Shown: piece after piece, positions 1 to 7,755 of the stretch
Layout: every line of letters starts with the position of its first letter
How positions within the stretch are numbered: position 1 is the first letter of the stretch
Assembly: GCA_024641705.1 (NCBI GenBank)
Contig: JAHECO010000004.1
Span: 1 to 64,000, forward strand
Source: Candidatus Kryptoniota bacterium
GTDB taxonomy: Bacteria; Bacteroidota; Ignavibacteria; Kryptoniales; JAKASW01
Reading direction: 5' to 3'
Length of the DNA stretch: 64,000 nt
The notes under the pieces: model-generated
Told to the model about the DNA's origin: nothing
The model's database searches: none
Seen by the model: the letters and a program-made list of their open reading frames with translations, nothing else
Program-made: the position numbers and the translations under genes

Positions 1-39
1 CTTAAGTATAATTGACTTCTTGGGTCGTCCGGTTCTCAT
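1..39 (-). CDS. Probable IS630-family transposase, N-terminal fragment cut by the window edge
   Basis: Thirteen codons read leftward from an ATG at 37-39 and run off the window (MRTGRPKKSIILK). A strong Shine-Dalgarno sequence, GGAGGTGA on the minus strand, lies at 43-50, four bases before the ATG. The opening MRTGRPK is very common at the start of IS630-type DDE transposases, whose N-terminal helix-turn-helix follows directly. The fragment is too short to prove the family or to say whether the element is intact, and I could not identify its terminal repeat in bases 50-150. Confidence 0.5.
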   Translation of the reverse strand, partial: MRTGRPKKSIILK

Positions 40-154
40 GGGTCACCTCCATAATAAGTGGTTGCCCCATGATAGTAAAAAGTTAAGACTTATTCAAGAT
101 ATTTCAGTTACAAGACACTAGTGCAATTCGTGTTAATTCTCTCTCTAAATGGAA

Positions 155-180
155 CAGGCGGCGCCTCTCTTCGCCGCCTG
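155..180 (-). terminator. Hairpin terminator for the cytochrome c gene
   Basis: A perfect 9-bp inverted repeat (CAGGCGGCG / CGCCGCCTG, 8-base loop) lies about 30 bases beyond the stop of the minus-strand cytochrome gene. On the minus strand it is followed by a weak T-rich stretch (TTCCATTT). Confidence 0.55.
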
Positions 181-211
181 CCTGGTGCTTCGCGTCGTTC
201 CTCGTTAAGCG

Positions 212-772
212 CTACATCCGCTTCCGTTCGTGATCGCGGTGCGACTTCAATTCGGTATTCTTTTCCGCGGCGGGCGGATTCTGCAACGCAGCGTATTCCT
301 GCGGCGTCATGTCCTTCATCTTCTCAAGGAAAGCCACGATCGCCCATATTTTCTGGTCGGAATGTGTCTTCCCGAACCCGGGCATCCCGGTGCTCTTGAT
401 GCCGTTTTTGATGACCCAGAAAAGTCTCCCGGGTCCCATTTCCTTCGCGGAATGGACGAGATTTGGCGGGTGCGGGTAAAGACCCTGGCCTATTTCCGAC
501 CGCTCCACCCCCGGCGCGCCGTGGCAGGTTTCGCACATCTCGTGGTAGTGGCCGTATCCCTCTACAATCATCGAAGAATCCGTAAGCGCAGGCACGGCAA
601 TCCCTTTCGAGTAATGCTCGGCAGAGTTGTCGCTGGTATTGCTGAATATCCAGTGAATGAAGCCGGGATCCGGCGACATCGTCGAGACATTGTATAGTCC
701 CGAATTGACGAAGATGACGAGGAGGATCAACTCCACGACCAGCACAGAAACAATTATTCCGACAGTTTTCAT
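212..772 (-). CDS. Membrane-anchored monoheme cytochrome c
   Basis: The protein begins with one hydrophobic segment (about residues 4-24) that would anchor it to the inner membrane, with the remainder in the periplasm. A single heme-binding motif, CETCH, follows near residue 81, and a Met in the GMPGFGKTHSD segment is the likely sixth heme ligand. This is the plan of class I cytochromes c and of cytochrome subunits of respiratory complexes. The start at 770-772 is chosen because GGAG lies six bases upstream; two in-frame ATGs further upstream (open frame from 817) lack such a site. A hairpin terminator follows. The electron partner cannot be told from the neighbours. Confidence 0.85.
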   Translation of the reverse strand: MKTVGIIVSVLVVELILLVIFVNSGLYNVSTMSPDPGFIHWIFSNTSDNSAEHYSKGIAVPALTDSSMIVEGYGHYHEMCETCHGAPGVERSEIGQGLYPHPPNLVHSAKEMGPGRLFWVIKNGIKSTGMPGFGKTHSDQKIWAIVAFLEKMKDMTPQEYAALQNPPAAEKNTELKSHRDHERKRM

Positions 773-850
773 TTGTACTCCATTCATGTTTGCTCGCTGC
801 CCGAAAAGCGCAGTCAATGGTTTAACAACAATGTTTTAACTCAAGTTTCC

Positions 851-879
851 TTGACATTCTTTTTTTCAGATGTTAGTTT
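851..879 (+). promoter_or_regulatory. Sigma-70-like promoter of the surface protein gene at 917
   Basis: TTGACA (851-856) and TAGTTT (874-879) are separated by exactly 17 bases. Transcription would start near 886, giving a leader of about 30 bases that holds AAAGGG before the GTG start. A 10-bp word of this leader (886-895) recurs inverted just after the gene. Confidence 0.5.
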
Positions 880-916
880 AGTCCAGTTAGGTAATTAGGG
901 ACATAAAGGGCATGTC

Positions 917-2983
917 GTGCGCAATTTCTTGAGAGTTGCTACAATTGCACTATTTGTGACAGGCGTAGCACGAGGGCAGGTTTCGGATAACAATTCTACC
1001 AGCGTCGGCAAGATTGGGCTTACCGTAACAAGCTTCGGGCGCATCGGGAATTCATTCAACGCATCCTTCTGGCCGGCACAGCCTTCGTGCGAGTACACTA
1101 TCTCTCCGGTCCGGTCGAGGATCGAGCACCTCTTCAACGGCGGACTCTGGATCGGGGGATACAGGAACGGACAGGGGCCATTCGTCTCCACCGCTGCGAT
1201 CGACCGCAGCTTCTCCGTGGAAGAGTTCACGCAACCGCCCGACAGCGGACTGAGCGAACGCAGCTCTCTCCTCGATTCCCGCTATTATAGCCCCATAGCA
1301 GTATCACACCAGGATTTCGTCGCGGATTATACGGATTCAAACACTACCAATCCCGCGACCGGGCAGCGAATACTCGACCACGTCCCCCTTAACGTTTCCA
1401 TCCACCAGGAATCATATGCCTGGGAATACCCGATCGCAGATTTCTTCGTTATCCTCAGCTTCAATGTCAAGAATACCGGCAATACACAGCTTGATTCGGT
1501 ATATATAGGATTCGTCAACGACTTTGTCGTTCGCAATACAAATTACCGTTTGCCGAATGAAGGAAGCCCTTTTTATTCCGGGACGGGAGTGGGTTATGTC
1601 GACTCGTTGAGGCTCGTCTACGGCTTCGATGCCGAGCACCGGCCGCAGGACATGCCTACCGACTCTTATATATCGATGAAATTACTCGGCGTGGATCCCC
1701 TCACGTCCATACTGCCATCGGGTTCGAACATTCTCGATTCGTTGAACGGGTACACTCATTTCTCCGCCTGGCAGTTCAGGGCATCGACCGGCGATCCCAA
1801 TCTTCTGTCTCCTTCCGACGACCAGCAGCGTTTCGAGAAGATGGAGATACCTCTGCCTTCGGATTACTATCTCAATCCCGCAAACGTGTCATACCTCGGT
1901 AAAGCGGGGAACAGGTATACCCTCCTTTCGGTCGGGCCGTTTACGTTGAAGCCGGACTCGTCTGTAACGGTAGTGTTCGGCATAGTTGCGGCGCACAAGT
2001 TCGATACTGGAAATCCCACCGACTATCAGAACAACGTCGCCGCTTCGAGGAAGACCTTGTACGAGAATGCAACGTGGGCGCAGCGGACTTACAACGGCGA
2101 GGACAGGAACGGGAACGGAGTCCTCGATCCGGGCGAAGACCTCGACGGGAACGGAAAGATTACACGATATATTTTCCCGAACATTCTTCCTCCTCCCCAC
2201 ATGCGCGTCGTGCCGGGCGACAGGGAGGCGACGATTTACTGGGACGAGACGCCCGAGAACGTGATCGACCCGCTCCTGAACCGCAAGAATTTCGAAGGGT
2301 ACAGACTCTTTATGTCGAAGCCGGGATTTGACTTCCAGGGGCTGCAGGACCCGGTCGTCCAGATAGCGAGCTTCGACCTCATCGACTCACTGGGGTTCGA
2401 TGCCGGTTTGCCGGCCAAACTTATGACTCCGAAGCAATTTGCGGGCGATCCGTATAAGTACAACTACAAGTATGTCGTCCCGGGGCTTCTCAACGGGTGG
2501 CAGTATCTTTTCGGAGTGGAGGCTTTCGACCAGGGTGATCCTGCCTCCGGACTCCCGAGCCAGGCATCGACAGAGCAGGCGGTGAAGGCATTCCCCGGTC
2601 CGGCAGCGGCTACTGCCGATTCTGCCGCCGTCGGCGTCTTCCCGAATCCTTATTATACGCGTGCCGTCTGGGACGGGACCGGAGAGCGCGAGCGGAAAAT
2701 CTACTTCTATAATCTCCCCGCCAAATGCGAGATCAGGATATACACCGTCGCCGGCGACATCGTGGCGACACTCGAACACGATGCGTCGACGTACAACGGT
2801 TCGGACATACAGTGGTTCCAGCACTACTCCTCGGACAACACTCAGGTTTTTTCAGGGGGCATGCATGCGTGGAATCTTATAACAGATGCGGACCAGGCGA
2901 TCGCGACCGGACTCTATCTGTTCACGGTGAGGAACACCGTTACGGGCGAAATCAAACGTGGGAAGTTCTTGGTAGTGAAATAG
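917..2983 (+). CDS. Large exported surface protein of unknown function with a degenerate T9SS-like C-terminus
   Basis: The 688-residue product begins with a signal peptide (about residues 1-20, ending near ARGQ). It has a long beta-rich body, then an Asp/Asn-rich loop around residues 396-415 (DRNGNGVLDPGED, DLDGNGK) that resembles calcium-binding EF-hand or dockerin loops, followed by a fibronectin type III-like stretch. The last 100 residues have the layout of a T9SS sorting domain (FPNPYYTRAV, IYTVAGDIV, GLYLFTVRN, KRGKFLVVK) but lack the standard NYPNPFNP signature. The start is GTG at 917 with AAAGGG six bases upstream; the ATG at 912 is in another frame and closes quickly. Proteins of this build are common surface proteins in the group, but no activity can be assigned. 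Confidence 0.8.
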   Translation: MRNFLRVATIALFVTGVARGQVSDNNSTSVGKIGLTVTSFGRIGNSFNASFWPAQPSCEYTISPVRSRIEHLFNGGLWIGGYRNGQGPFVSTAAIDRSFSVEEFTQPPDSGLSERSSLLDSRYYSPIAVSHQDFVADYTDSNTTNPATGQRILDHVPLNVSIHQESYAWEYPIADFFVILSFNVKNTGNTQLDSVYIGFVNDFVVRNTNYRLPNEGSPFYSGTGVGYVDSLRLVYGFDAEHRPQDMPTDSYISMKLLGVDPLTSILPSGSNILDSLNGYTHFSAWQFRASTGDPNLLSPSDDQQRFEKMEIPLPSDYYLNPANVSYLGKAGNRYTLLSVGPFTLKPDSSVTVVFGIVAAHKFDTGNPTDYQNNVAASRKTLYENATWAQRTYNGEDRNGNGVLDPGEDLDGNGKITRYIFPNILPPPHMRVVPGDREATIYWDETPENVIDPLLNRKNFEGYRLFMSKPGFDFQGLQDPVVQIASFDLIDSLGFDAGLPAKLMTPKQFAGDPYKYNYKYVVPGLLNGWQYLFGVEAFDQGDPASGLPSQASTEQAVKAFPGPAAATADSAAVGVFPNPYYTRAVWDGTGERERKIYFYNLPAKCEIRIYTVAGDIVATLEHDASTYNGSDIQWFQHYSSDNTQVFSGGMHAWNLITDADQAIATGLYLFTVRNTVTGEIKRGKFLVVK

Positions 2984-3040
2984 CTATTGGCAATTAGTGA
3001 TTACCTAACCGCTAAGGGCTAGAATAGAAGGAGACATTAT

Positions 3041-5215
3041 ATGCGAAAGTCATTATTGATTTTATTGCTCGGTGCTGGTCTCGCGTTTGCGCAGACTTAT
3101 CCCGAACACTCTTTGTACGATCTTAATTACATCTCCATGGATTCCCTCAGGATCGCCGATTCGCTCGGCGTGCTGGGGAGGTCCGGCCTGACCGATTCGC
3201 AGTATCTTGGCGACACGGTCACCGTGACCGGTGTTGTCATTACCGCTCCTACGATCGTGGGCAACGTCAAGGTCAGCGGCAACTGGTCGTTCTATATCCA
3301 GAGCGCCGATAGTGCCGAGTGGGGAGGAATGAACGTGTTTTACTACGATTCTACGGCTGCGATCGCGGCGGGCTACGGCGCGATAGACACCGGGTATGTC
3401 ATTCAATTCTCGGGGTGGCTGCAGAAATACTCGTCCACGAGCATCATGGGAAATTTCGAATTGACGCCGATACCCGGTGACGTTAGCATCATCGGCATCA
3501 ACTCGTCCAGGCCGGCGCCGGCCGAAGTGAAGATCAGTGACCTTGTTCAGGGCGATCTCAGGTCCGGCGGGAAAATGAAATTCTACCCCGGGACGAAATA
3601 CAAAGGCGCTTATGTAATCATCCGGAATGTGACCGTGAAGGACCGCGTTAAGTCAAGCAGCGGTCAGTGGAGCTGGACTGTCCAGGATGCGCAGGGAAAC
3701 ACCATCGGGACTTACGACATCTCGCAGTACTTCTCCGCCCGTTCGTACGGCGTCGACCCGAACTGGGAACCGCCGCCTCCCGGCTCGAAACTCGACTACG
3801 TCAGGGGAATACTCATGGCCTACTCCACATATGGCTATGAAATAGCCCCGATGTATCCGGGGGACATCAAGGGTGATTATACACCCAGCATTACCGCGAC
3901 CGGTGCCGGCGTCGCCCCGAGGAGATCGGCTGCATTCCCGGGACCCTCGAGCCAGGTCACGGTCAGGGCGCTGATCAAGCCTACGAATCCAAACCCGTCT
4001 ATCGTGATAGACTCGGCGTTCGCGCATTATTCCGTCGATAACGGCAGTTACGTCAGGGTGAAAATGACGGCCGACACTTCCAACACTTATATCGCCACGA
4101 TCCCCGCAAAACCCGCGGGTTCTTTCGTAAAATATTTCTTCGAGGCGTGGTCCGACTCCCTGGTTTCGCTGTCGCCGGATACTTCCAGCACTGCCTTGTT
4201 CTACTACGTCAAGTCGGGGGCCTATACGATTAAGGATGTCCAGTATACGCCGTTCAAGGACGGCAACAGCGGTGTCGCGGATCTCCCGGTCACCGTCAAC
4301 GGGATCGTGCAGGCAGACACGAGCGACTTCCCGGTGGAACTCGATCACCGGAATAACACGCCGAAGACTCCACGAGTCTTCATACAGGATGCGGCGATGC
4401 CGTGGAGCGGAATAATGCTCTACGACTCGCTCGCCTATGCTCTCCACCGAGGCGACAGTGTTTCCGTCACCGGAACCGTCAGTGAATACTCGGGCATGAC
4501 GGAGATTACCGTGACTTCCGCAACTAAGATCCAGAGCGGCAAGCAGACGTACGCCCCGGTAAAGCTCAAGACAGGAACGGTTGGCGGGAAGGCAAGCGGG
4601 GATTCGACCGCAGAGCAGTGGGAAAGCGTCCTCGCGCGTTTCGACACAGTGACGATCACTAACAACGACCCCGATCCGAGTTACAGCATAACGAGCACGA
4701 ACGGAAGCTTCAGGGAATATATGGTGAACGACGGAAGCGGTGACTGCCGCGTCGACGACGATGGGAGCAATACCTACAGCGTCGACCCGCACGACACTGC
4801 GTGGGGATTCACAATATTACCGCAGGGGACAGACATAGAGAGCCTCACGGGAATCCTCGAATACACGTACGGAAATTACAAGCTCTACCCGCGGACCAAC
4901 GCAGACTTCGGGACTATAACGGGCATAAAGCGAGAGCCCTCACCGCTGCCTAAGATGTATTCGCTCGAGCAGAACTACCCGAACCCCTTCAACCCGGCGA
5001 CGACAATACGTTATTCGGTTCCCAACGCCGGCGTCGTCTCTTTGAAAGTGTACAACATACTCGGGCAGGAAGTGGCGACACTGGTAAGCCAGCGGCAGAG
5101 TGCCGGGACGTACACGGTGACCTTCCAGGCCGGAAGATACGCCAGCGGAGTTTACTTCTACCGCCTGACTGCGGGAAGCTTCAACTCCGTGAAGAAGATG
5201 CTGCTGTTGAAATGA
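3041..5215 (+). CDS. T9SS type A sorting domain-containing secreted protein with OB-fold-like repeats
   Basis: This 724-residue protein has a clean signal peptide (MRKSLLILLLGAGLAFAQ) and a canonical T9SS C-terminal sorting domain over about the last 85 residues (EQNYPNPFNPATTI, LKVYNILGQEVATL, GVYFYRL, KKMLLLK). Known sorting domains of this type route proteins through the outer membrane to the cell surface. The body has two stretches (about residues 60-150 and 400-500) with the pattern 'VTVTGVV..., FIQDA..., GDSVSVTGTV', like OB-fold domains in secreted nucleases and DUF5689-like proteins. No nuclease or hydrolase catalytic motif was recognised. AGAAGGAG upstream of the ATG gives a strong start. 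It lies just downstream of the surface protein at 917. Confidence 0.9.
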   Translation: MRKSLLILLLGAGLAFAQTYPEHSLYDLNYISMDSLRIADSLGVLGRSGLTDSQYLGDTVTVTGVVITAPTIVGNVKVSGNWSFYIQSADSAEWGGMNVFYYDSTAAIAAGYGAIDTGYVIQFSGWLQKYSSTSIMGNFELTPIPGDVSIIGINSSRPAPAEVKISDLVQGDLRSGGKMKFYPGTKYKGAYVIIRNVTVKDRVKSSSGQWSWTVQDAQGNTIGTYDISQYFSARSYGVDPNWEPPPPGSKLDYVRGILMAYSTYGYEIAPMYPGDIKGDYTPSITATGAGVAPRRSAAFPGPSSQVTVRALIKPTNPNPSIVIDSAFAHYSVDNGSYVRVKMTADTSNTYIATIPAKPAGSFVKYFFEAWSDSLVSLSPDTSSTALFYYVKSGAYTIKDVQYTPFKDGNSGVADLPVTVNGIVQADTSDFPVELDHRNNTPKTPRVFIQDAAMPWSGIMLYDSLAYALHRGDSVSVTGTVSEYSGMTEITVTSATKIQSGKQTYAPVKLKTGTVGGKASGDSTAEQWESVLARFDTVTITNNDPDPSYSITSTNGSFREYMVNDGSGDCRVDDDGSNTYSVDPHDTAWGFTILPQGTDIESLTGILEYTYGNYKLYPRTNADFGTITGIKREPSPLPKMYSLEQNYPNPFNPATTIRYSVPNAGVVSLKVYNILGQEVATLVSQRQSAGTYTVTFQAGRYASGVYFYRLTAGSFNSVKKMLLLK

Positions 5216-5250
5216 ATTACGAAACTGAGGTTGTCCCAAAACAAGGAAAA

Positions 5251-5332
5251 TGTCATTCTGAAGGAGCGGAGCGACTGAAGAATCCACTTATTCGTTCTGA
5301 AAAATGGATGCTTCACTTCGTTCAGCATGACA
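5251..5332. repeat. REP-like imperfect palindrome next to a REP-associated transposase gene
   Basis: The left arm begins TGTCATTCTGAAGGAG (from 5251) and ends near GAATCCA (5286). The right arm, read on the other strand from 5332, begins TGTCATGCTGAACGAAG and ends at GCATCCA (5305). Both arms are versions of the same roughly 30-base word in inverted orientation, separated by about 18 bases. This is the build of a bacterial interspersed palindrome. It sits less than 40 bases upstream of the transposase start, the usual position for REP elements served by RAYT enzymes. Confidence 0.75.
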
Positions 5333-5370
5333 GACAAGACTTTCTGGACAGCCTCAGTTCAGCTGATAAA

Positions 5371-5952
5371 ATGGCTAGAAGAAACGTCAGTTTCACTGAA
5401 GGATTGTTTTACCACATTTACAATCGCGGTGTGGGCAGGCAAAATATTTTTCTTACAAGAGATAACTATGACTTCGTTTTGCGGAAGGTCTCGCTGTATT
5501 CAGAGGATTTGGCTGTAAGGGTGATAGCGTTCTGTTTGATGCCTAATCACTATCACTTCCTGCTTCGCCAGGTGGGCGCTCAATCCGCGGGCCTGTTGGT
5601 ACAGCGAGTATTCAACAGTTATACGAAAGCTTTCAACAGACTTTACAGCAGATCAGGAACTCTGTTTGAGTCCCCGTTTAAGGCCAAAATGGTCGAGAGG
5701 AATGAGTACCTTGGCCATCTTTGCTGGTATATCCATATGAACCCGGTCGCCGCAGGATTGGTCCGCAACATTGAAGAGTGGCTCTACTCAAACTTTCTGG
5801 AATGCGTAGGTAAGAGGAATCTGTGGGCCTTTGACCCGGAGTTTATTGCAGATCTCTTCGGTTCTCCTTCAGGATACGAGGAATTTGTCCGTAGCTACGA
5901 GGTGACCGCGAGGCGCGATCAAAAGCTGAAAGAGTACTTTCTTGACGAATAG
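5371..5952 (+). CDS. REP-associated tyrosine transposase (RAYT, IS200-like Y1 transposase)
   Basis: The protein of 193 residues starts MARRNVSFTEGLFYHIYNRG and carries the HUH signature as MPNHYHFLLR near residue 60, plus the family segments F-N-S-Y-TKAFNRLYSRSGTLFES and HMNPVAAGLV. RAYTs are single-strand DNA nucleases with one catalytic tyrosine that act on repetitive extragenic palindromes. An inverted repeat of that type lies directly upstream (5251-5332). The ATG at 5371 is chosen because upstream in-frame codons read through the palindrome and give a peptide unrelated to the family. No classic ribosome site precedes it. It breaks an otherwise continuous cluster of envelope genes, which suggests insertion. 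Confidence 0.9.
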   Translation: MARRNVSFTEGLFYHIYNRGVGRQNIFLTRDNYDFVLRKVSLYSEDLAVRVIAFCLMPNHYHFLLRQVGAQSAGLLVQRVFNSYTKAFNRLYSRSGTLFESPFKAKMVERNEYLGHLCWYIHMNPVAAGLVRNIEEWLYSNFLECVGKRNLWAFDPEFIADLFGSPSGYEEFVRSYEVTARRDQKLKEYFLDE

Positions 5953-5981
5953 GAAAGCAATGGTTGGAAATTGCCTGGGCA

Positions 5982-6014
5982 AACTGCGACTCACTCCGGA
6001 AGTGAGTCGCAGTT
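5982..6014. repeat. Perfect 14-bp inverted repeat (hairpin) before a lipoprotein gene
   Basis: AACTGCGACTCACT (5982-5995) and AGTGAGTCGCAGTT (6001-6014) are exact reverse complements around a five-base loop. It lacks a T tract, so it is more likely a dispersed palindrome or mRNA stem than a terminator. It lies between the RAYT gene and the next start at 6026. Confidence 0.7.
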
Positions 6015-6025
6015 ACCGCCTTGGT

Positions 6026-7741
6026 ATGACATTACTCCATTATTCCATAATTCCATTACTCCTGTTTCTCCTCTCCGGCTGCACGAAACATTTTACCTCC
6101 ACGAAGTACGGCAACATCCCGCCGCAGACGTATGTGTCCGTCTTTCCCTACAGGGATTCGGTGCAGACCGCCAGCTTCAATCCGCAGTCGAGCCGCCTGG
6201 AAGTCCACTGGTGGGCGACCGACGTCGATGGTGTAATCAAGGGTTACCTACTCAGCTTCAACAAGGCGAAGTGGACATATACGGCGAACACCGACAGTGT
6301 CTTCGCGCTGCCCTTGTTCACGAAGGACACAACGTACACGCTGACGGTAGCCGGCATCGACAACTCCTTTACAGGGACACTCAAGGAAGGGGATACGGTT
6401 GCTTACACAGACGCGAACGGCAACGGCAGGTGGGACAAAGGCGAGGCGTTTCCTTCGCTCGGCACGTCGGTAGATCCCGATCCGCCGTCTATTCGCTTTC
6501 CTATCGCGAACACGCCTCCAGTCGTGAGTTTTATCATGAACAGCGGGCAATTCTCGACGAGGCTCGACCTTCCGGATACCACATTCACGGTCGTTTCCTT
6601 CGGGTGGGAGGGGACCGACATCGACGGGAACAGCACGATAGTCAACTACTACATTGCGCTGAACGATACCCTCTCGCCTTCAAGCTGGGTAGAACTCCCG
6701 GCACAGGCGACCTTCGTTACTTTGAAGGCGAGGACGCAGGACGCACTTACAGACACTTCGACGGTCTCGTGCGACGTCTATGCCAACACGTATCCCGCCA
6801 TGTCCTACGCCCCTCTCAGTGCGAAGCTTCCGAACATGAAGCTCAACGGCAACAACGTCATTTACATAAGAGCGAAGGACGTCGCGAACGCTTACAGCTC
6901 CGCTGCAAGGATGCCGGACACGACACATACCTGGTTTGTAAAGAAGCCTAAAGGCGACGTGCTCATCGTGAACGACTACGGGTTCACTACGCAGGCTCTC
7001 CCGTTTTACCGGAACATATTCGACAACATCGGCGGCGGCGTTCTTAAAGGGAAATATGACATCTGGGACATAAGAGCCGGTATGATTTCCGCCAGCCCAA
7101 GGAAGGGTTCCCTCGTCCAGCCGTGCATCGTCCCTTCTTTCCAGGAGACCTTGAAACTGTACAAGTACGTCTTCTGGTATTCGGCGGATAATGAGAACTT
7201 TGACATCGCGCAGATAGCCGTAAGGGAATTCAGGAGAACGGGAGGGAAGATATTCCTGACCTATGTAGTCCCGGCATCTTCCGACCCGGTCGCTGTCGGT
7301 TTGCAGATGAAGGATTTCACCGACGCGGTCGACAGCATAGGCGCGGACCTCATAACCGGCGCGTTGGCCTCGAGCCGGCCGGTTACGTCCACCGGCTTTG
7401 TGTGGCCGGGCACCTCGGTGATACCGACAGACACCGCTGCATATCCGGTCCTCGTGCGCGACAGCACGAACTCGAATCCGGCGGACGGCTCGAAGTTCGT
7501 CGGCAACCTCCGGGCAATTTACCCGTCGATCGACGCGAGCGTTGTCTACCGCATTCAGCCCTTCGGTTCGTACAGACCCGGCAATCCGCCGCCGGTTCTC
7601 GGGGTCATGAGCGGCGACAAGACCGCGTTCCTGCTCGGCGTTCCGCTTTACAGGTTCGACGGGAATTCATCCGTGCCGTCCGAGAACATGAGAGCCTATC
7701 GATTGATCGAGAAGGTGTTCAAAGACTTCGGAGCATTTTAA
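6026..7741 (+). CDS. Large outer-membrane lipoprotein with fibronectin III-like repeats, function unknown
   Basis: From the ATG at 6026 the product starts MTLLHYSIIPLLLFLLSGC, a lipoprotein signal with lipobox LSGC. Upstream in-frame codons (to 5942) run through the 5982-6014 hairpin and are unlikely to be translated. The 571-residue body has two fibronectin III-like units with 'WWATDVDGVIKGYLLSFN' and 'GWEGTDIDGNSTIVNYYIALN', typical of modules measuring distance between Asp-Gly loops, and a C-terminal alpha/beta part (GDVLIVNDYG..., KIFLTYVVP) like a flavodoxin- or GATase-type fold. It ends 15 bases before the TonB receptor start, so the two are probably cotranscribed; it may be an accessory lipoprotein of that receptor. 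Confidence 0.8.
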   Translation: MTLLHYSIIPLLLFLLSGCTKHFTSTKYGNIPPQTYVSVFPYRDSVQTASFNPQSSRLEVHWWATDVDGVIKGYLLSFNKAKWTYTANTDSVFALPLFTKDTTYTLTVAGIDNSFTGTLKEGDTVAYTDANGNGRWDKGEAFPSLGTSVDPDPPSIRFPIANTPPVVSFIMNSGQFSTRLDLPDTTFTVVSFGWEGTDIDGNSTIVNYYIALNDTLSPSSWVELPAQATFVTLKARTQDALTDTSTVSCDVYANTYPAMSYAPLSAKLPNMKLNGNNVIYIRAKDVANAYSSAARMPDTTHTWFVKKPKGDVLIVNDYGFTTQALPFYRNIFDNIGGGVLKGKYDIWDIRAGMISASPRKGSLVQPCIVPSFQETLKLYKYVFWYSADNENFDIAQIAVREFRRTGGKIFLTYVVPASSDPVAVGLQMKDFTDAVDSIGADLITGALASSRPVTSTGFVWPGTSVIPTDTAAYPVLVRDSTNSNPADGSKFVGNLRAIYPSIDASVVYRIQPFGSYRPGNPPPVLGVMSGDKTAFLLGVPLYRFDGNSSVPSENMRAYRLIEKVFKDFGAF

Positions 7742-7755
7742 CGAGCGAATATGTC

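Noticed and set aside
917-2983. Canonical T9SS sorting signal on the 917 protein
   Set aside because: The C-terminus resembles the fold but lacks the NYPNPFNP signature, so I only call it T9SS-like.
3653-4792. 379-codon minus-strand frame opposite the T9SS cargo
   Set aside because: Mirror of real codons in the 3041 gene; no motif.
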